From: Variovorax paradoxus
GTDB lineage: Bacteria > Pseudomonadota > Gammaproteobacteria > Burkholderiales > Burkholderiaceae_C
Direction of reading: 5' to 3'
Assembly (NCBI RefSeq): GCF_009755665.1
Contig: NZ_CP046622.1
Coordinates: 5,211,001 to 5,275,000 of the forward strand
Length of the DNA stretch: 64,000 nucleotides
This document shows, in pieces, positions 60,512-64,000 of the stretch. The notes under the pieces are model-generated. The model worked only from the letters and a program-made list of their open reading frames with translations, did no database searches and was not told the origin of the DNA. How positions within the stretch are numbered: the first letter of the stretch is position 1; each line of letters starts with the position of its first letter. The translations under genes were made by a program, and so were the position numbers.

Positions 60512-61843
60512 ATGAAACTGAAATCGCTCGCTCTGACCGCCGCCCTGGTGGCCGGCACCGTCGGCACGCTGCTTGCGCCATCGCTCGCGCAAGCCCAGGC
60601 CAAGGAACAGTTCTTCCCGCTGCTGGTGTACCGCACCGGGCCCTATGCGCCCAACGGCACGCCATGGGCCAACGGCAAGCAGGACTACATCAAGTACGTC
60701 AATGCCACCGGCGGCATCAACGGCGTGAAGATCGCATACGAAGAGTGCGAAACCGGCTACGCCACCGACAAGGGCGTGGAGTGCTACGAGCGCCTGAAGG
60801 GCCGCCCCGGCGTGACGCTGTTCGACCCACAGGCCACCGGCATCACCTTTGCGCTGACCGACAAGGTGCCTACCGACAAGATCCCGCTCATCACGCTGGG
60901 CTACGGCCTCTCGGCATCGCAGGACGGCAGCGTGTTCAAGTGGAACTTCCCGCTGATGGGCAGCTACTGGACCGCGGCCGACATCCTGGTGCAGCACATC
61001 GGCAAGAAGGAAGGCGGCATGGACAAGCTCAAGGGCAAGAAGATCGCCCTTGTCTATCACGACTCGCCTTTCGGCAAGGAGCCGATTCCGCTGCTGCAGG
61101 AGCGCGCCAAGCAGAACGGCTTCGAGCTGTCGCTCATTCCGGTCACCGCGCCCGGCGTGGAACAGAAGTCCGCCTGGCTGCAGGTGCGCCAGTCGCGGCC
61201 CGACTACGTGCTGCTGTGGGGCTGGGGCGTGATGAACTCCACCGCGCTGAAGGAAGCGGTGGCCACGGGCTACCCGCGCGAGAAGATGTACGGCGTGTGG
61301 TGGGCCGGCGCCGAACCTGACGTGAAGGACGTGGGCGCCAATGCCAAGGGCTACAACGCGCTGGCGCTCAACACCTCGGGCACCGAGCCCAAGGTGATCC
61401 AGGAAATCCTCAAGCAGGTGCACGACAAGGGCCAGGGCACGGGGCCGAAGGAAGAAGTGGGCTCGGTGCTCTACACGCGCGGCGTGATCATCCAGATGCT
61501 CGGTGTCGAAGCCGTGAAGCGCGCGCAGGAGCGCTTCGGCAAGGGCAAGGTCATGACGGGCGAGCAAGTGCGCTGGGGCATGGAGAACCTGGCGCTCGAC
61601 CAGAAGAAGCTCGACGCGCTGGGCTTCTCCGGCGTGCTGCGTCCGGTGAGCACATCGTGCCAGGACCACATGGGATCGACCTGGGCGCGCGTGCACACCT
61701 GGGACGGCGCCAAGTGGGGCGGCATGTCCGACTGGTACCAGGCCGACGAGCAGATCATCAAGCCGATGGTGAAGGTTGCGGCCGAAAAGTACGCGGGCGA
61801 GAAGAAGCTCACCCGCCGCGACGCGGCCGACTGCAGTTCCTGA
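60512..61843 (+). CDS. ABC transporter periplasmic binding protein, LivK-type
   Basis: 443 residues with a signal peptide (LTAALVAGTVGTLLAPSLAQAQA) and the two-lobed LivK fold: YRTGPYAPNGTPWANGKQDYIKYVNATGGINGVKIAYEECETGY, VPLITLGYGLSASQDGSVFKWNFPLMGSYWTAADILV in shortened form, and KIALVYHDSPFGKEPIPLLQERAKQNG. It is longer than amino acid LivK proteins and resembles the type linked to aromatic or aliphatic acid catabolism. An AAGGAG ribosome site precedes the ATG, and a small GGCAC/GTGCC hairpin lies just upstream (60481-60494). A strong pair of hairpins follows the gene (61863-61920). Confidence 0.9.
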   Translation: MKLKSLALTAALVAGTVGTLLAPSLAQAQAKEQFFPLLVYRTGPYAPNGTPWANGKQDYIKYVNATGGINGVKIAYEECETGYATDKGVECYERLKGRPGVTLFDPQATGITFALTDKVPTDKIPLITLGYGLSASQDGSVFKWNFPLMGSYWTAADILVQHIGKKEGGMDKLKGKKIALVYHDSPFGKEPIPLLQERAKQNGFELSLIPVTAPGVEQKSAWLQVRQSRPDYVLLWGWGVMNSTALKEAVATGYPREKMYGVWWAGAEPDVKDVGANAKGYNALALNTSGTEPKVIQEILKQVHDKGQGTGPKEEVGSVLYTRGVIIQMLGVEAVKRAQERFGKGKVMTGEQVRWGMENLALDQKKLDALGFSGVLRPVSTSCQDHMGSTWARVHTWDGAKWGGMSDWYQADEQIIKPMVKVAAEKYAGEKKLTRRDAADCSS

Positions 61844-61862
61844 TCACTGGTTGATGAACCGT

Positions 61863-61920
61863 GGCGGCTCGCAAGAGCCGCCATTCGAAAGAACAGCCGC
61901 CTGTCGTTGTTCTTTCGAAT
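61863..61920 (+). promoter_or_regulatory. two tandem perfect hairpins in the livK-livF gap
   Basis: First hairpin: GGCGGCTC (61863-61870), loop GCAA, GAGCCGCC (61875-61882). Second: ATTCGAAAGAACA (61883-61895), 12-base loop, TGTTCTTTCGAAT (61908-61920), an exact 13-bp match. They stack directly with no bases between and stop 15 bases before the livF ATG. No T-tract follows, so termination is not expected. In such operons a stem after the binding-protein gene often protects its mRNA and lowers expression of the next gene. Confidence 0.8.
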
Positions 61921-61935
61921 GCTTCGGACCACACC

Positions 61936-62748
61936 ATGAGCGAATCCAAAATCCTTCTCGACGTCAACGGCATCGAGGTCATCTACAACCACGTGATCCT
62001 GGTGCTGAAGGGCGTTTCGCTCACAGTGCCCGAGGGCGGAATCGTGGCGCTGCTCGGCGGCAACGGCGCGGGCAAGACGACCACGCTGCGCGCCGTGAGC
62101 AACCTGCTCGCGGGCGAACGCGGCGCGGTGACCAAGGGCACCATCGAATTGCGCGGCGAGCGAATCGAGGCGCTCTCGCCCTCCGAACTGGTGAAGCGCG
62201 GGCTCATCCAGGTGATGGAAGGCCGCCACTGCTTCGCTCACCTGACGATCGAGGAAAACCTGATGACGGGGGCCTACACGCGCACCGACGGCAAGGCGGC
62301 GGTGCAACAGACGCTGGAGAAGGTGTATGCGTACTTCCCGCGCCTGAAGACGCGGCGCACATCGCAGGCGGCGTATACCTCAGGCGGCGAGCAGCAGATG
62401 TGCGCCATCGGCCGCGCGCTGATGGCCAACCCGACGATGGTGCTGCTGGACGAACCCTCGATGGGCCTGGCGCCGCAGATCGTGGAGGAGGTGTTCGAGA
62501 TCGTGAAAGACCTGAACACCAAGGAGCGCGTGACCTTTCTGCTGGCCGAGCAGAACACCAACATGGCGCTGCGCTATGCCGACTACGGCTACATCCTGGA
62601 GAACGGCCGCATCGTGATGGACGGCGAGGCCAAGAGCCTGCGCGAGAACGAGGACGTGAAGGAGTTCTACCTTGGCGTCGGCGGTGCGGACCGGAAGAGT
62701 TTCCGCGACGTGAAGAGCTACAAGCGGCGCAAGAGGTGGCTGGCGTGA
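61936..62748 (+). CDS. branched-chain-type ABC transporter ATPase, LivF-like
   Basis: 270 residues from the ATG at 61936. Walker [13 protein letters not shown], the Q-loop block LIQVMEGRHCFAHLTIEENLMTGA, the signature YTSGGEQQMCAIGRAL and Walker B MVLLDEPSMGLAPQIVEEVF. The usual LSGGQQQ signature reads TSGGEQQM. It is the second ATPase of the importer, forming a pair with LivG. No clear ribosome site precedes it; the tandem hairpins end 15 bases before the start. The C-terminus is extended by a basic segment (DRKSFRDVKSYKRRKRWLA). Confidence 0.92.
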   Translation: MSESKILLDVNGIEVIYNHVILVLKGVSLTVPEGGIVALLGGNGAGKTTTLRAVSNLLAGERGAVTKGTIELRGERIEALSPSELVKRGLIQVMEGRHCFAHLTIEENLMTGAYTRTDGKAAVQQTLEKVYAYFPRLKTRRTSQAAYTSGGEQQMCAIGRALMANPTMVLLDEPSMGLAPQIVEEVFEIVKDLNTKERVTFLLAEQNTNMALRYADYGYILENGRIVMDGEAKSLRENEDVKEFYLGVGGADRKSFRDVKSYKRRKRWLA

Positions 62749-62799
62749 AGCCCTGTCGTGGTTTGGGGTGCTCCTGTTCAGGGGGCGCACCCGCCGACG

Positions 62800-63010
62800 G
62801 GGTACCTTTCTCCGCGAATGTCCCCCGGCCTGCGGCCTCCTCCTTTATTTCGCTGCGCAAGGCCCCCCATCGACGTGCGCGTTATGAGCGATGGTCGTTG
62901 ATCGGCCGCACACCAACAGCGTGCCCAAGTGCACAGGGCATCGGGTGCTCCGCGCAGCGAAATAAAGGAGGAGCCCGAAGGGCGGGGGACATTCGCGGAG
63001 GGGAGTACCC
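62800..63010. repeat. large inverted repeat with 59-base arms between livF and the PaaK-like gene
   Basis: The 353-base gap 62749-63101 holds no credible gene. Bases 62800-62858 recur inverted at 62952-63010, matching at 52 of 59 positions in an ungapped alignment by eye. Conserved blocks are CTCCGCGAATGTCCCCCG and CTCCTCCTTTATTTCGC. The mismatches cluster in two spots, and one of these is itself a small palindrome in each arm (GGCC-TGC-GGCC against CCCGAAGGG). The loop is 93 bases without a clear feature. From memory, similar palindromes occur between genes elsewhere in Variovorax-like genomes. Confidence 0.85.
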
Positions 63011-63101
63011 GGTGGCCTTTGCACAAGCCCTGAAGGCTCCCGCACAGCGCCCGCAAACCAGCCTCACGGAATAACAGAACTGAAAGATGAAGGGTACGGA
63101 C

Positions 63102-64000
63102 ATGACCGACCACTACGACAAGCTAGAAATCCGTGACCCCGCCGAACGCGAACGCGACCTCCTGGCCGCGTTGCCGAAGCAGATTGCACAGGCCCAGACC
63201 GCCGCGCCCGCCTTCGCAAAGATCCTCGACGGCGTAAGGCCCGCCGACATCACCACACGCGAAGCACTCGCCAGGCTGCCCGTCACGCGCAAGACCGAAC
63301 TGCTCGAACTGCAGAAGCAGCGCCGCGCCGATGACCCCTTCGGCGGCTTCTCGACCATCGGCCGCGGCACCCGCATGCCCCGCGTGTTCGCAAGCCCCGG
63401 CACCATCTACGAGCCCGAAGGCGAAGCGCGCGACTACTGGCGCACCGCGCGCGCATTGCATGCGGCCGGCTTTCGCACCGGCGAGCTCATTCACAACAGC
63501 TTCAGCTATCACATGACACCGGCCGGCTCCATCATGGAGAGCGGCGCGCGCGCTATGGGCTGCACCGTGTTTGCGGGCGGCACCGGCCAGACCGAGCAGC
63601 AGCTCGAGGCCATGGTCGACCTGAAGCCCGAAGGCTACGCGGGCACACCGAGCTTCCTGAAGATCTTGCTCGAAAAAGCCGAAGAGAAAGGCTTGAAGCT
63701 GCCTTCGCTCACCAAGGCCCTTGTCTCCGGCGAAGCCTTTCCGCCCAGCCTGCACGACTGGATTGCCGCGCACGGCGTCAAGGGCACCCAGTGCTATGCC
63801 ACCGCCGACCTTGGCCTGATTGCTTATGAGACCAGCGCGCGCGAAGGCCTGGTGATCGACGAAGGCGTGCTGGTCGAGATCGTGCGCCCCGGCACCGGAG
63901 ACCCCGTGCCCGACGGTGAAGTGGGCGAGATCGTGGTGACCACCTTCAACCCCGACTATCCGCTGGTGCGCTTCGGCACCGGAGACCTCTCCGCAGTGCT
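63102..64000 (+). CDS. PaaK-like phenylacetate-CoA ligase family protein, N-terminal part (cut by window end)
   Basis: Frame open from the ATG at 63102 to the end of the window, 299 residues seen. An in-frame ATG at 63087 is possible. The sequence reads MTDHYDKLEIRDPAERERDLLAAL and continues with FGGFSTIGRGTRMPRVFASPGTIYEPEG, LIHNSFSYHMTPAGSIMESGARAMGCTVFAGGTGQTEQQ, VSGEAFPPSLHDW and YATADLGLIAYE. These are marks of the adenylate-forming PaaK branch. Family members run to about 400-440 residues, so about a third is missing. It would give a second CoA ligase next to the Liv importer and probably acts on an aromatic acid. The large repeat lies between it and livF. Confidence 0.83.
   Translation, partial: MTDHYDKLEIRDPAERERDLLAALPKQIAQAQTAAPAFAKILDGVRPADITTREALARLPVTRKTELLELQKQRRADDPFGGFSTIGRGTRMPRVFASPGTIYEPEGEARDYWRTARALHAAGFRTGELIHNSFSYHMTPAGSIMESGARAMGCTVFAGGTGQTEQQLEAMVDLKPEGYAGTPSFLKILLEKAEEKGLKLPSLTKALVSGEAFPPSLHDWIAAHGVKGTQCYATADLGLIAYETSAREGLVIDEGVLVEIVRPGTGDPVPDGEVGEIVVTTFNPDYPLVRFGTGDLSAV

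Overview
The window is GC-rich, densely coded DNA with a strong preference for G or C at third codon positions, from a betaproteobacterium of the Comamonadaceae. Variovorax is the best guess. This rests on gene content: orphan Bug-type (TctC) binding proteins, a NodIJ-like exporter, an OhrR/Ohr pair, a Liv transporter flanked by acyl-CoA ligases, and long palindromic intergenic repeats. I saw no rRNA, tRNA, CRISPR array, transposase or replication origin.

Layout. 1-11 kb: the end of a TRAP permease; a secreted PEP-synthase-like protein divergent from a secreted FecR-domain, Gln-rich protein; glutathione reductase; ketopantoate reductase divergent from AMP nucleosidase; a Bug binding protein; an ArsR regulator. 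11-18 kb: cytochrome P450; a PPOX-fold/GST operon divergent from a LysR gene; NodIJ-like ABC exporter; a 0.6-kb inverted repeat; ohrR-ohr. 18-27 kb: DUF2855 protein, SrkA kinase, lipoprotein coupled to htpG, orphan ABC binding protein, LysR/oxidoreductase pair, aquaporin Z. 27.8-32.5 kb: a compositionally mosaic islet of three co-directional genes (beta-propeller-like lipoprotein, AT-rich membrane protein with a (Ser-Ala)8 tract, and a 913-aa protein). The 913-aa protein has a lipase-like N-terminus and a C-terminus resembling the XVIPCD secretion signal of antibacterial type IV effectors. This is the best candidate for an undescribed system.

32.6-40.3 kb: QseBC-like two-component system; rluF with an AlkZ-like gene; a three-gene operon (MGDG-synthase-like glycosyltransferase, membrane protein, dual-specificity phosphatase); an MDR dehydrogenase ending in a palindromic repeat. 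40.4-49.1 kb: a full kdp operon on the minus strand. Its order in transcription is a 46-aa membrane peptide, kdpF, kdpA, kdpB, kdpC, a 118-aa protein, a 44-aa membrane peptide, kdpD, kdpE. 49.3-55.6 kb: a SufR-like Fe-S regulator with sodB; a VOC protein; a second Bug protein; a B3-like metallo-beta-lactamase-fold lipoprotein; an SDR; a Crp/Fnr-type regulator coupled to a small unknown gene. 55.7-64 kb: a probable operon of acyl-CoA ligase, LivG, LivH, LivM, binding protein, LivF, then a PaaK-like ligase cut by the window end. A perfect 18-bp palindrome lies between it and the divergent Crp-type regulator.

Several modules pair a regulator with a visible dyad in a divergent promoter (ArsR/P450, LysR/GST, LysR/oxidoreductase, Crp-type/liv). 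Others show tandem 11-bp-spaced half-sites expected for OmpR-family regulators (QseB-like, KdpE). All functions are read from sequence and family knowledge; no database search was possible.
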